A stretch of DNA of 64,000 nt, taken from assembly GCA_017625435.1 (NCBI GenBank), contig JAGAKX010000061.1, positions 1 to 64,000 of the forward strand, written 5' to 3'. The DNA is from Clostridia bacterium. GTDB lineage: Bacteria; Bacillota; Clostridia; Oscillospirales; Acutalibacteraceae. Positions within the stretch are counted from its first letter, which is position 1. Each line of letters starts with the position of its first letter. Shown piece by piece: positions 25,898-36,000 of the stretch. The notes below the pieces were generated by a model. It was not told the DNA's origin and made no database searches. It saw only the letters and a program-made list of their open reading frames with translations. A program made the translations under genes and the position numbers.

Positions 25898-26150
25898 CAA
25901 CCGATAAAGCGCAAATCTGAATATCCGAGCTTTTATAAGGTAAAAGTTACGGGATACGGAGGAATAAAGACAGGAACTGTAGGAAGCCTTATACTTTGCG
26001 GTAACTATATGTATCAGTAGTTTAATCCTATAACGGTCGAATATTATGAGGAATATGAATTCATAGTCGCAAAACATTACACATAATGTCTCGGCTTCTG
26101 TCTCGATGATACCGATATGGCAGTTGCTATCATAGCAAAACAAAAATCGA
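25898..26150 (+). pseudogene. Possible decayed gene fragment
   Basis: One forward frame keeps a protein-like composition (YPSFYKVKVTGYGGIKTG and VEYYEEYEFIVAKHYT) but is broken by a TAG at 26018-26020 and a TAA at 26084-26086. It continues in the same frame up to a terminator at 26152. There is no start codon with a ribosome site. I infer a degraded gene. The long minus-strand frame opposite it has no ribosome site and an unconvincing composition. Confidence 0.35.
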
Positions 26151-26151
26151 A

Positions 26152-26187
26152 AAGCGGAAGAAGGATAATTTCGCTCTTCCGTTTTTA
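26152..26187 (+). terminator. Terminator behind the decayed fragment
   Basis: CGGAAGA and TCTTCCG form a stem followed by TTTTTAT. Its presence supports a once-functional gene upstream. Confidence 0.6.
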
Positions 26188-26249
26188 TATTGAAAAACAG
26201 ATAAATTAGTGGTAGAATTGTGATAAAAGAATCTTTATAGAGGTAATTT

Positions 26250-26672
26250 ATGTTCACAGAATGTTATTCTAAAGAAAATTTTATAAAAATGCATTCTATG
26301 CATGATTCACTTGTGTCTCAAATCCTGAAAGAGGACAACAGGCTGATTATTATTTATGATAATCTTGATATAAATTCATTGGGTGCTGACGGCTTTTTGT
26401 ATTATAAGGGCAAAAAACTGACGGTAAAATATGAATTTGAGTCCGTTTGTAATGCAATTCTTTATAAAGATAACAGAATTAAGTATATGGATTTGTCAGC
26501 AGAATGGGAAAAGTTCAATAAGCTTAAAAATAAAATTACACTTATCTCATATAAGTTTTCCGTTGATAGCTTTGGTGAGATAACTTTAAACTTTAGTGTA
26601 TGCAGTAAGAGTAAATACCGTTCCCTTGATATAATAACGGATGCTGTAAATATTACTTATATTTGGGAATAA
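26250..26672 (+). CDS. Conserved-looking hypothetical protein
   Basis: 140 residues, soluble, without signal peptide. It begins MFTECYSKENFIKMHSMHDS and reads like a small alpha/beta domain with alternating strands (RLIIIYDNLDINSLG, LTVKYEFESVCNAILY). AGAGGT lies 8 nt before the ATG, and a terminator follows at 26688. I do not recognise a family. It may be an immunity-type or accessory protein, but nothing in the sequence shows this. Confidence 0.55.
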   Translation: MFTECYSKENFIKMHSMHDSLVSQILKEDNRLIIIYDNLDINSLGADGFLYYKGKKLTVKYEFESVCNAILYKDNRIKYMDLSAEWEKFNKLKNKITLISYKFSVDSFGEITLNFSVCSKSKYRSLDIITDAVNITYIWE

Positions 26673-26687
26673 GACTTTATTTAATTT

Positions 26688-26717
26688 AAAACCGCTGAGA
26701 TTATTCTCAGCGGTTTT
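26688..26717. terminator. Bidirectional terminator
   Basis: AAACCGCTGAGA and TCTCAGCGGTTT flank a short loop, with A and T tracts on both sides. It separates the plus-strand hypothetical gene from the minus-strand sialidase-like gene. Confidence 0.8.
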
Positions 26718-26729
26718 CTTATGTACTTT

Positions 26730-27794
26730 TTATTTTTCAAGAGCCCATTTCTGCTGCATTATAACCGCAGGGACAAAGTCATTTTCTCTTGTGTAGAATG
26801 CGGTTATCATACTGCCGTCGGGAAGCTCAATTGTGGAAGGGTAGCCGAGGTCATCGGTATCCTTCCCCTCAAATATAACGTATTCGTCGCTCCAGGTTTT
26901 TCCGTTGTCGCGGCTTAAAAATGCCCATATTCCGTATGGACGGTCTCTGTGGGATACAGTGGTGATCAGTGTTCCCGAGGAGTGCATAAAAATATGGCCC
27001 GGGGCACCGCTTTTATCACCGATAATCTGACGGGGCTTAGTCCACGTTACACCGCCGTCGGAGGATTCGCTCTGATAAAGCGTAAATAAGGTTTCGTCCT
27101 TATTTTCAACTCTGAGGTGGCATATTATTCTGCCGTCGGGAAGCTCGATTGCGTGAGGCTCATAGAAATAGGTATCCTTAAATTCCTCATACTTATAAAT
27201 TCCCATATCGCCTACAAATGTCATTTCACCCGTTTCGGTGTCAATTCTGTGTGCTTCAATATGATTGTGAATTCCCTGAATCCTTCCCACCCACAAAACG
27301 GTACCGTCCCGAAGCACCGTAGGACCGTGAGGGGAGGATATGGGGGATTTGTATATTTTGCTCCAGGTTTCACCGCAGTCGTGGCTGATTCTGAAGCTTA
27401 CACCGAGGTCCCTTTTTTCATCCTCGGCAGAAACGGAATTTATGTAATTGAAGCATTCCTCGGTCTGTGGCATATTTTCTCTCTGAAATTGAAGGGTATT
27501 ATTAAAAGAAGTTGCAATAAGACCGCTTTTACCGAAAACACAAAGCCCCACATCTCTGTCGTCAAGGACAGTATCAAAAATGGGGACGGGCTTCGAGTAG
27601 GTTTCTCCGTTATCATCGCTGAATGCCAGAACACCCTTACCGAAGGGGCAGATGTGTTCGACTCTGTAGCCCGAAGCACCGACACAGATTCTGCCGTTCT
27701 GAAGTTTTGCAATTGTAGGCCAGGCAAAATATGCGTGATGGCTTTCTGTATTTGTCATAACGATTTTCGGGTCACCGATTAGTTTTATATTCAA
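26730..27794 (-). CDS. Sialidase-like BNR/Asp-box beta-propeller protein
   Basis: 354 residues, with four Asp-box motifs spaced through a six-bladed propeller: SDDNGETYS, SHDCGETWS, SSDGGVTWT and SRDNGKTWS. An FAWPTIAKLQNGRI start and SSPHGPTVLRDGT are also typical of the sialidase superfamily. No signal peptide is present, so it is probably cytoplasmic and may act on a small imported glycan rather than on mucin itself. The sialidase arginine triad cannot be confirmed by eye. The start is TTG with GAGGTG 8 nt upstream. Confidence 0.75.
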   Translation of the reverse strand: MNIKLIGDPKIVMTNTESHHAYFAWPTIAKLQNGRICVGASGYRVEHICPFGKGVLAFSDDNGETYSKPVPIFDTVLDDRDVGLCVFGKSGLIATSFNNTLQFQRENMPQTEECFNYINSVSAEDEKRDLGVSFRISHDCGETWSKIYKSPISSPHGPTVLRDGTVLWVGRIQGIHNHIEAHRIDTETGEMTFVGDMGIYKYEEFKDTYFYEPHAIELPDGRIICHLRVENKDETLFTLYQSESSDGGVTWTKPRQIIGDKSGAPGHIFMHSSGTLITTVSHRDRPYGIWAFLSRDNGKTWSDEYVIFEGKDTDDLGYPSTIELPDGSMITAFYTRENDFVPAVIMQQKWALEK

Positions 27795-27832
27795 TGTAAT
27801 TCACCTCAGAAAAGTTATTTTTAACGTCAGTA

Positions 27833-29623
27833 TCAATTGAACTGTGAATGATAAAGCGAGTAATAGAAGCCTCGTTTTTCAATAAGCTCATTGTGATTAC
27901 CCTGCTCAATAATCGTACCGTCCTTTACAACTAAAATGGTATCTGCATTCTGAATTGTGGAAAGTCTGTGTGCGATAATGAAGCAGGTTTTGTTTTCCAT
28001 AAGTGCCGTCATTGCATTCTGTATCTGTATTTCGGTACGTGAGTCAACGTTTGAGGTTGCTTCATCAAGAATAAGAATGGGGGCCTTTGAAAGGAATGCA
28101 CGGGCAATGGTGATGAGCTGCTTCTGCCCCTTAGAAATATTAACACCGTCATCGGAAAGGACGGTATTGTATCCGTCGGGTAGGCTTTTTATGTAGGAGT
28201 CAATTTTTGCGGATTTTGCAGCTTCATAAACCTCTTCGGGTGAAGCATCCTCTCTGCCGTAAACAATATTATCGTAGATTGTACCGCAGAAAAGCCAGGT
28301 GTCCTGAAGGACCATATTGAATGCAAGACGAAGGTCCGCCCTCTTTATATTAATTGAGGGGATTCCGTCAATAAGGATTTCACCTTTCTGATGGTCATAA
28401 AAACGCATAAGAAGATTTATGATTGTGGTTTTGCCGGCACCTGTCGGTCCTACAATTGCCACGGTCTGTCCTTTTTTTGCGGTGACACATACGTTTTTAA
28501 GTACTGTCCTTTCCGCTGTATAGCCGAAGGTAACATCCTGAATGCTAACATCACCCTTTACCTCCGTCAATTCCTTTGCATCGGCAGCATCCTCTTTTTC
28601 CGGCTCTTCGTCAAGGATTCTGAAAACACGCTCTGCCGCAGAAAAAGCCGACTGAATCTCGTGAAGTATATTTGAAAATTCGTTTATGGGTCCTGCAAAT
28701 TTTCTTGAATACTGAACAAACTGTGCAACACCGCCAAGCGTTATAAAGAATGCTGATGTTGCAAGGATTGCGCCGTTTTGTGAATACATATAAAGTATTC
28801 CGCCCATAACGGCAACAAGGGTAAGGGAGATATTGTTGATTAAATTGATTGTGGGGAACAGAAGTGCGGCATTGTATTCTGCCTTATAGAAGGCATCCAT
28901 AGCCTCACCGTTGATTTTATTGAAGCGTGAGGATATTACGTCCTGTCTTCCGTAGGCGGAAATTGTACGTGAGCCCGTCAGCATTTCTTCTGCGAAGCCG
29001 TTGAGTTCACCGTATTTTTTTGCTCTTTTGCTGAAAAGAGGGCGTACCTTTTTTGAACGGTATTTCGTGAACAGTAAGGATACGGGAACAGTCAGTACAA
29101 AAATAAGTATCATAGGCTTTGATATCTGCCACATAAAAATGAGTGAGCCCACAACGGTATAGATACTTGTAAGAATCTGCACAAGGTCGTGGGACAGTGT
29201 GCTGTTTATTGTGTCAATATCATAAGACAAGTGGCTTATGATATCACCAGTTGCGTGTGTATCAAAGAAGCTTACGGGAAGGGTAGTAAGCTTTTCGAAA
29301 ACCTGCTTTCTCATTTTGTAAATTATTCTCTGGCTTAAATGCATCATAACCAACGAGAGAATATAGGATAAAACCGCCGAAAGCACATAGCAGCCGAGCA
29401 TAAGGACAATGTTTTCCCATACTGCAGGAAAGTCCACTCCCGTTTCGAATTCTATTGCATCAATAGCCGCACCCGAATACCGCGGCCCCATAAGGGACAG
29501 CTGATTTGAACCGAGGGTCAGGCATACTGCTAAAATAAACAAGGGCCATTGCTGAAGGACGTATCTGCCGAGTCTTATAAAAATACCTTTTTTGTTTTTA
29601 GGCTTTGTTTTTTTGTCAGTCAA
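27833..29623 (-). CDS. ABC exporter half-transporter, catalytic-site subunit
   Basis: About 596 residues: six membrane segments (to about 320), then a nucleotide-binding domain. Walker A is GPTGAGKTT, Walker B ends ILILDEATSNVD with the catalytic Glu, and the H-loop is IIAHRLSTI. The signature reads ISKGQKQL rather than LSGGQ, so it is degenerate. The partner encoded upstream has the reverse pattern, as in heterodimeric multidrug exporters (BmrCD/TM287-288 type). I chose TTG 29623, 8 nt after GGGAGG; a GTG nine bases earlier overlaps that site. It lies in an operon with the partner and a MarR regulator. Confidence 0.85.
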   Translation of the reverse strand: MTDKKTKPKNKKGIFIRLGRYVLQQWPLFILAVCLTLGSNQLSLMGPRYSGAAIDAIEFETGVDFPAVWENIVLMLGCYVLSAVLSYILSLVMMHLSQRIIYKMRKQVFEKLTTLPVSFFDTHATGDIISHLSYDIDTINSTLSHDLVQILTSIYTVVGSLIFMWQISKPMILIFVLTVPVSLLFTKYRSKKVRPLFSKRAKKYGELNGFAEEMLTGSRTISAYGRQDVISSRFNKINGEAMDAFYKAEYNAALLFPTINLINNISLTLVAVMGGILYMYSQNGAILATSAFFITLGGVAQFVQYSRKFAGPINEFSNILHEIQSAFSAAERVFRILDEEPEKEDAADAKELTEVKGDVSIQDVTFGYTAERTVLKNVCVTAKKGQTVAIVGPTGAGKTTIINLLMRFYDHQKGEILIDGIPSINIKRADLRLAFNMVLQDTWLFCGTIYDNIVYGREDASPEEVYEAAKSAKIDSYIKSLPDGYNTVLSDDGVNISKGQKQLITIARAFLSKAPILILDEATSNVDSRTEIQIQNAMTALMENKTCFIIAHRLSTIQNADTILVVKDGTIIEQGNHNELIEKRGFYYSLYHSQFN

Positions 29624-31334
29624 GGAAGGCACCTCCCATCTGAGAATCGCTGATTTCCCTGTATTCGGGGCAATTGACCATCAGTTCCCCGTGCTTGCCC
29701 TTGCCTATAATTCTGCCGTTTTCAACAACAAGGATAAGGTCGCAGTTTTTAACTGAGCTTACTCTTTGTGCTACCGTTATAACTGTAGAATCGGGAAGCG
29801 CGTCAGAAAGTGCACTTCTGAGGCTTGCATCCGTCTTATAGTCAAGTGCCGAGGAGGAGTCGTCAAGAATGAGAATTTCAGGCTTTCCTGCAATTCCGCG
29901 GGAAATAAGCACTCTCTGTCTCTGACCGCCGGAGAGATTTGTTCCTCCCGTCGAAACATTGTGTGAAAATCCGTCCGGAAATGAAGTGATAAAACCGTGT
30001 GCCTGAGCGGTTTTTGCTGCACTTACTATATCTTCAAAGGAAATATCACGTCCGAAGCGTATGTTTTCCTCTATTGTATCGGCATACAGGAAGTCATTCT
30101 GAAAAACCACGCCGAACATAGCGGTCAGCTCTTCTCTTGTGTATGAACGCACATCCCTGCCGTTTATTCTGATAACACCCTTATCTGCATCGTAAAAGCG
30201 CATAAGAAGACGGAGAATAGTGGATTTTCCGCTTCCCGTAGCACCGATTATACCGAGCGTTTCCCCTCTTTTAAGAGAAAAAGATATATCCGTTAAATTG
30301 TCGGTTTTTCCGAGGTATGAAAAGGATACGTTTTCAAAGGAAATGTGGTTTTTACTGTTGCCCTTTCCGTCATCGGCTGTAATTTTAAGCTCGTTTTCTT
30401 CCTCTAATACCGTAGAAATTCTTTTTGCGGATGCGGCACACTTTGTATACATAACGAACATTCTTGAAAGAGACATCATTGCCATTGAAATCAGGGTGAA
30501 ATACTGCATAAATGCAATAACCGTTGTGGCTGATGACTTCCCTGAGGAAACAAAATAAGCACTTACTGCAATAACTGCCACAATGCCGATGTTCATTAAA
30601 AGTGTCATAACGGGATTTACAATGCCCATTATTGCTCCTGCTTTTGTTTCTCTTGCTTTGAGCGTTTTATTCGCCTTGTCGTAACGACAGTTTTCATAAT
30701 CAACCTTTGAAAGTGCCTTGATAACACGGATACCCTGTGCATCCTCACGGACAACTCTTACCATAGAGTCAACAGCCTTCTGAACTCCTGTATAAAGGGG
30801 CACGCCCATACGGGAAATGCCGTATACGACGGCAAAAATAAAGGGAAGGGTTGCTATCATAACAAGGGCCAGTTTTCTGTCCATAAGAAGGGTGATGACA
30901 CTTCCTCCCAGAAGAAGAATGGGGGCTCGTATGCCCATTCTTTGCATCATACCGATAAAATTCTGAACATTATATGTATCTGTTGTTATTCTTGATTCAA
31001 GTGAGGGGATTGTGAAGCTGTCGGTGCTTCTTGCGGAAAGATAAAGGGTTTTTGAAAAGAGGTTTTTTCGCATCGCAGTCGCAAAAAGCATAGTGGTTTT
31101 TGCCGCCATACGGTTTGCTGTAATATTGCCGAGACTTGCAACAATTGCACAGAGAGCCATTAATATACCGTAATAAACTATTCTACCGGCGTTATTTGAT
31201 TCAATTACGTTTTCGAGAATATAGCTCAGCAAAAACGGGATAATCAGCTCCGCTGCGGTACCTATGATTTTAATGGTGACTCCCAGGGTAATTCGTCCCG
31301 CAAGGGGTTTTAAGTATGCAAATACCCACTTCAC
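29616..31334 (-). CDS. ABC exporter half-transporter, degenerate-site subunit
   Basis: 572 residues: six membrane segments, then a nucleotide-binding domain. Walker A is GATGSGKST and the signature NLSGGQRQR is canonical. Walker B ends ILILDDSSSALD, with Asp in place of the catalytic Glu, and the H-loop reads TVAQRVSSV, with Gln in place of His. This subunit therefore supplies the non-hydrolysing ATP site. Together with the downstream gene it forms a heterodimeric exporter, probably for drugs or lipophilic compounds. The GTG start overlaps the MarR stop codon (GTGA), and the 3' end overlaps the next gene. Confidence 0.85.
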   Translation of the reverse strand: MKWVFAYLKPLAGRITLGVTIKIIGTAAELIIPFLLSYILENVIESNNAGRIVYYGILMALCAIVASLGNITANRMAAKTTMLFATAMRKNLFSKTLYLSARSTDSFTIPSLESRITTDTYNVQNFIGMMQRMGIRAPILLLGGSVITLLMDRKLALVMIATLPFIFAVVYGISRMGVPLYTGVQKAVDSMVRVVREDAQGIRVIKALSKVDYENCRYDKANKTLKARETKAGAIMGIVNPVMTLLMNIGIVAVIAVSAYFVSSGKSSATTVIAFMQYFTLISMAMMSLSRMFVMYTKCAASAKRISTVLEEENELKITADDGKGNSKNHISFENVSFSYLGKTDNLTDISFSLKRGETLGIIGATGSGKSTILRLLMRFYDADKGVIRINGRDVRSYTREELTAMFGVVFQNDFLYADTIEENIRFGRDISFEDIVSAAKTAQAHGFITSFPDGFSHNVSTGGTNLSGGQRQRVLISRGIAGKPEILILDDSSSALDYKTDASLRSALSDALPDSTVITVAQRVSSVKNCDLILVVENGRIIGKGKHGELMVNCPEYREISDSQMGGAFLD

Positions 31335-31771
31335 TTTGTGCCTTCCCCCTTTTCAATAATTTCTCTTGCCTTTTCCTGCATACGGCAAAGCACGGAGTCG
31401 AAAATTTCAAGCTCCTCTTCGGGAATTCCTTCTGATAAAAGTGTCATCCACTCATTTGATGCACTTCTGATTTCGGGGAGGACAGACAGCATTTTATCTG
31501 TGGGGCAGACGGAAAACTGTCTTTTATCGTTAGGGAGAGGCTGTCTTATAACATAGCCCCTTTCCTCAAGATAATTAATATTTCTTGCCGCCGTGCTTTT
31601 GTTGACGCAAAGCTCTCTTGCAATGTCTTCCTGAGAGCGTCCCGGCTCACGGCTTACTGCAAGCACGTAAGCGTAATGGCAGCTCTGCAGGTCATCGGCA
31701 GATATTTTACTGCTTCTGTAAATTGCTTGTGACCTGCTGATATTATTGAGCATTTTCATAAATTTTGACAT
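31331..31771 (-). CDS. MarR-family transcriptional regulator
   Basis: 146 residues. A winged helix-turn-helix is visible (GRSQEDIARELCVNKSTAARN, then NYLEERGYVIRQP and the wing NDKRQFSV), flanked by dimerisation helices. AGAGGT lies 6 nt before the ATG. It heads an operon with the two exporter genes and overlaps the first by four bases. Repeated GTTGC/GCAAC half-sites just downstream of its promoter suggest that it represses its own operon until a substrate of the exporter binds. Confidence 0.85.
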   Translation of the reverse strand: MSKFMKMLNNISRSQAIYRSSKISADDLQSCHYAYVLAVSREPGRSQEDIARELCVNKSTAARNINYLEERGYVIRQPLPNDKRQFSVCPTDKMLSVLPEIRSASNEWMTLLSEGIPEEELEIFDSVLCRMQEKAREIIEKGEGTK

Positions 31772-31793
31772 AGTGTACCTCTGAAAAAAAATA

Positions 31794-31852
31794 GTTGCAC
31801 ACGCAACGGTTTCGTATGCAACTATTATAAAATAATCTTTTTTTTATGTCAA
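31794..31852 (-). promoter_or_regulatory. MarR-exporter promoter and probable operator
   Basis: On the minus strand TTGACA (31847-31852) and TATAAT (31824-31829) have a 17-bp spacer, a consensus promoter. Immediately downstream, GTTGCACACGCAAC (31794-31807) and a third GCAAC half-site (31818-31822) form nested inverted repeats overlapping the start site, the expected position for MarR repression. Confidence 0.65.
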
Positions 31853-31855
31853 CAA

Positions 31856-31882
31856 AAACTCCCTGCACGGGTGTGTGCAGGG
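31856..31882 (-). terminator. Terminator of the esterase gene
   Basis: CCCTGCAC and GTGCAGGG form an 8-bp stem, followed on the minus strand by a T-rich tail. Confidence 0.65.
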
Positions 31883-31893
31883 ATATTCTGTAT

Positions 31894-32781
31894 TTATTTA
31901 AGAACATATTCGTTGAAATATTTTACCATAAGCTCTTCGGCGTATCTTGCCTGTTCTTCATCGCTTTCAAGCCCGTGACCGGAATTGGGATAAGAAATAA
32001 AGTCGTGTGTAACCCCGTATTCGGTAAGCTTTTCGTCAAGTGCAACGGCATTGGAATAGGGAACTGTAGTATCCTTCATTCCGTGGCATATAATTGTAGG
32101 AACGGTGCTTTCATTTACATAATAAAGAGGAGATGCGCTGTCTAAATCAGCTTTGCTGTCCTCAAAATTATCAAGCGTTATCTTTTTGCCCGTTGCAAAC
32201 GAAACAAGCATAAGCACATTTTCCGTTCCGAGGTCATTGTTTACAAAATAGTTTTTGTCATTCAAATCCGTAGGACCGCTGAAATTTGCAACCGCCGCAG
32301 GTGTGACAGCCGCCGTGTCAGCTTTGCTGTAGGCATAAAGCATTGAAAGGTGACCGCCTGCGGAATGTCCCGTAAGAAGCATTTTGTTGATGTCGGTACC
32401 GTTTTCCTTGCCGATTTCTTTGATTTTTGCAACTGCCGCATCAATGTCATCAATTATATCGGACATGGTGACATTTTCGGATAAATAACGGTAATTAACA
32501 GTTGCCGTAGCGATATTCATATTTTTACACAGGTCCTTTGCCGAATCCGTGTAAGCGCTCTTATCGCCGCCTATCCACGCACCGCCGTGAATGCAGAGCA
32601 CAAGGCCTGTTACATCCGATAAATCCTCGGGGAGATAAAGGTCAAGCACCTGTCTTTCGTGTGTGCCGTATGAAATGTTTTCCATTTTTTTTATTCCTCC
32701 GTCAACCAAATGCTCAAGTCCGAATAATGACAGTATTCCCATAATTATGGACATAAAAAATGCCACAATTTTTTCCCACAT
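31894..32781 (-). CDS. Alpha/beta hydrolase (carboxylesterase type)
   Basis: 295 residues. An N-terminal hydrophobic stretch (about 5-25) serves as signal or anchor. The fold has the oxyanion motif HGGAW (65-69), the nucleophile elbow GHSAGG with Ser140, probable Asp237 (GMKDTTVPY) and His269 (NSGHGLESD), a complete triad. The layout is that of BD-FAE/hormone-sensitive-lipase-type esterases, often active on acetylated or feruloylated plant polysaccharides, so extracellular ester removal is plausible. AAGGAGG lies upstream of the ATG, and the gene is transcribed alone. Confidence 0.85.
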   Translation of the reverse strand: MWEKIVAFFMSIIMGILSLFGLEHLVDGGIKKMENISYGTHERQVLDLYLPEDLSDVTGLVLCIHGGAWIGGDKSAYTDSAKDLCKNMNIATATVNYRYLSENVTMSDIIDDIDAAVAKIKEIGKENGTDINKMLLTGHSAGGHLSMLYAYSKADTAAVTPAAVANFSGPTDLNDKNYFVNNDLGTENVLMLVSFATGKKITLDNFEDSKADLDSASPLYYVNESTVPTIICHGMKDTTVPYSNAVALDEKLTEYGVTHDFISYPNSGHGLESDEEQARYAEELMVKYFNEYVLK

Positions 32782-33075
32782 AACATTTCCTCCTTGTAAG
32801 AATTATTTTACAATTCCATTATACATTAATACGTGAGTTTATAAATATGTAATTGTAGACAAATTTTGAGAGCATTTTTTATTATCGGTTCCCGACAGAT
32901 GCTTTTTTCTCTTTTTTATGTGTTGCTATTGTTACATAAGTATGGTAAATTTATACGGTATGTGTAACTTTGGTTTTACTTTAAGGGAAAAAGTCTTTTA
33001 TATATTTGCTTTGCGGATTGATTCAATTAAAAACGATGTAATTTCGCAGAATTCCGGGAAGGAGATTTTTTTGAT

Positions 33076-36000
33076 ATGAACAGAGTAATCAGAACAGTTT
33101 TATCGACCGTTATATGTTGCCTTGTGATGATTTTATCGTTTTCTGTGATGTTGATTACAGTTTCAGCTGATACAGGCGGTAATTTTTATAGAACTACTGC
33201 TTCGGCAAACTGCATATATGGGTATTCATTAACTGATAACGGTGTCTGGCAGACTGTTTTGCCTCCCACCTGCACGGAAAACGGGTTGAAAATTTATACG
33301 GGCACGCAAAATGCAGATGTTTTAATAGAGAAAACACAGAGTTATCCGGAAAGCCCGCACCCTTATACCGATAATATGAACGAGACTTATGGGTATACCG
33401 TTCCGGGTGCTGTAGCTCTTAGGGTTGTTTTCAGTCCGTCAACAGCATTTGAGGACGGGTATGATAATTTGATAATTTACGATAAAAACAATAATGAAAC
33501 AGGAGTGTACAGCGGTACAGCTCTTGCAGGTGCCGCCGTTACGGTGCCCGGTGATACGCTGAAAATGCTTCTGAAAACGGACGGATCATCAACAGAATAC
33601 GGCTTTACTGTTGAGTCGATCACTCCTGTTTTTGCCGAAACATCACATCCGTATAATAACAATGCTGATGAAACGTACAGTATTTCAGTTGAAGGCGCCC
33701 ACAAGCTTGTGCTTTACTTCAGCGAAAGCACAGAAACCGAAGAAAATTTTGATATTATCGGTATATATGATAATGAAGATAATTTGCTGGGAGAATATTC
33801 GGGAACTCAGCTGTCAGGTCAGACGGTTACTGTTTTCGGAGACAGCTGCAGAATAACATTTGCTTCCGATTACAGTAATACAGCCTACGGATTCAGGATT
33901 GATAACGTAGAGGCATACAAAACTGTAATGCAATACCCCGAGGGAACCGAGCAGGAAATTCCTGCTCTGGGGCACGATATAACTGTTTATTCAGCGAAGG
34001 AGCCCGATTGTACCGATTCCGGGTGGTACGAGTATGAAGCCTGTTCACGCTGCGACTACACGACCTACAAGGAGATTCCTGCGCTCGGACATAATGAAAT
34101 TCCCCACGAAGCAAAGCCTGCTGATTGTACTGAAGACGGATGGCTTGAATATGTAACCTGCTCGCGTTGTTCCTACACAACATATGAAGCTGTTTCTGCC
34201 TACGGTCATAATATAATAAACCATATTCCGCAGGATGCTACCTGTATATCTGTCGGTTGGGAAGCATACGAAACCTGCTCACGCTGTGATTATACAACTT
34301 ATGAAGAAATTCCTGTTGATGCAGATAACCACCTGAGCACAAGAACTGTGAAGACAACAGAACCTACCTGTTCTGCGGTCGGTTATACTGCAGGTGTATA
34401 CTGCGATGACTGTGAAAAATATGTTTCGGGACACCGCGAAATCGGAATTGATACAGAGGCCCATAAGTGGGATAAGGGCATAATCACAACCATAGCAACC
34501 TGTAAGGTAAACGGTGTTAAAACCTATACCTGTGAGCATAATTCCGGGCATACTTACACGGAAAATCTCGGACTTAATATGAGCAATCATAAGAACGTAA
34601 AGCTGAAAGATGCAACAGAACCCACCTGCTCTGCGATCGGTTATACTGCAGGTGTGTACTGTGCTGACTGTGAAAAGTATATTTCGGGACACCGTGAAAT
34701 CGGAATTGATACAGAGGCCCATAAGTGGGATAAGGGTACAATCACGACTGTAGCGACCTGTACGGTGAACGGTGTTAAAACCTATACCTGTGAGCATAAT
34801 TCCGGGCATACTTACACGGAAAATCTCGGACTTAATATGAACAATCATAAAAACGTAAAGCTGAAAGATGCAACAGAACCTACCTGTTCGGAAGTCGGTT
34901 ATACTGCAGGTGTATACTGTGCTGACTGTGAAAAGTATGTTTCGGGGCACCGTGAAATCGGAATTGATACAGAAGCTCATAAATGGGATAACGGTGAAAT
35001 TACAACCGTTGCAACCTGTAAGCACAGAGGTACAAAGACATACATATGTCTTAATAATCCGGATCATACTTATACCGAAAACCTTGGTTTCAATTTAAGC
35101 AATCACGTTAACACAAAGGATGCAGAAGCAGTTTTACCCACTTGCTCGGATGTCGGTTATACTGCCGGTGTGTATTGCAACGACTGTGAAAGGTATATTT
35201 CAGGGCATAATGAAATCGGAATCAATGCGGATAATCACAAGTGGAATCAGGGGGAAATAACTGTTTCTGCAAGCTGCAGGGAAGCGGGCATCAGAACCTA
35301 TACCTGCGAATATGATGAAAACCACATATACACAGAAGAGCTCGGACTGAACAAAAACAACCATAAAAATATCTCGTTAAAAGAAGCAACAGCTCCCACA
35401 TGCTCTGCGGTGGGTTTTACCGCCGGTGTTTACTGTAACGATTGCCGTGAATATATTTCGGGGCACAAGGAAATTGCAACAGATACATCTGCCCATCATT
35501 GGGATGCAGGAAAGCTTACAATTGCCGCCACCTGCAAGGTAAGCGGAATCAAAACATACACCTGTCAGCATAATTCAGCGCATACCTATACGGAAAGTCT
35601 TGGTACGGATGCATCAAATCATATAAATACAAGTTGCATAGCGGAAATAAATGCAACTTGCTCATCTGTAGGATATACTGCCGGCGTTTACTGTAATGAC
35701 TGTGAAAAATATGTTTCAGGTCACAAGGAAATCGGAATGAATACAGATAACCATAAGTGGAACAGCGGTGAGATAACTGCGGCCGCCTCCTGTAATGTCA
35801 GAGGCAAAAAGACCTACACCTGCGAGAATAACAAAGAGCATACTTATACCGAAAGCCTCGGTTTTGATGTAAGCAATCACGTTAATATAAAGGCTTCAGA
35901 GCAAACGGCACCGACCTGTTCTTCACCCGGCTATACTGAAGGGCTTTATTGCTGCGACTGTCAGAAGTATATTTCAGGTCACAATGAAATTGCAAAGGAC

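Noticed and set aside
25892..26257. 121-residue minus-strand frame
   Set aside because: No ribosome site and poor composition; the opposite strand holds a more protein-like but broken frame.
32931..32968. GTTACA...TGTAAC inverted repeat before the second dockerin gene as an operator
   Set aside because: The arms are only six bases in an AT-rich region, and no second copy or matching regulator was found.
34279..35067. Long minus-strand open frame across the 258-bp repeats
   Set aside because: It is the shadow of the repeated coding sequence on the other strand, has no ribosome site, and gives a Cys/Thr/Ile-rich unlikely protein.
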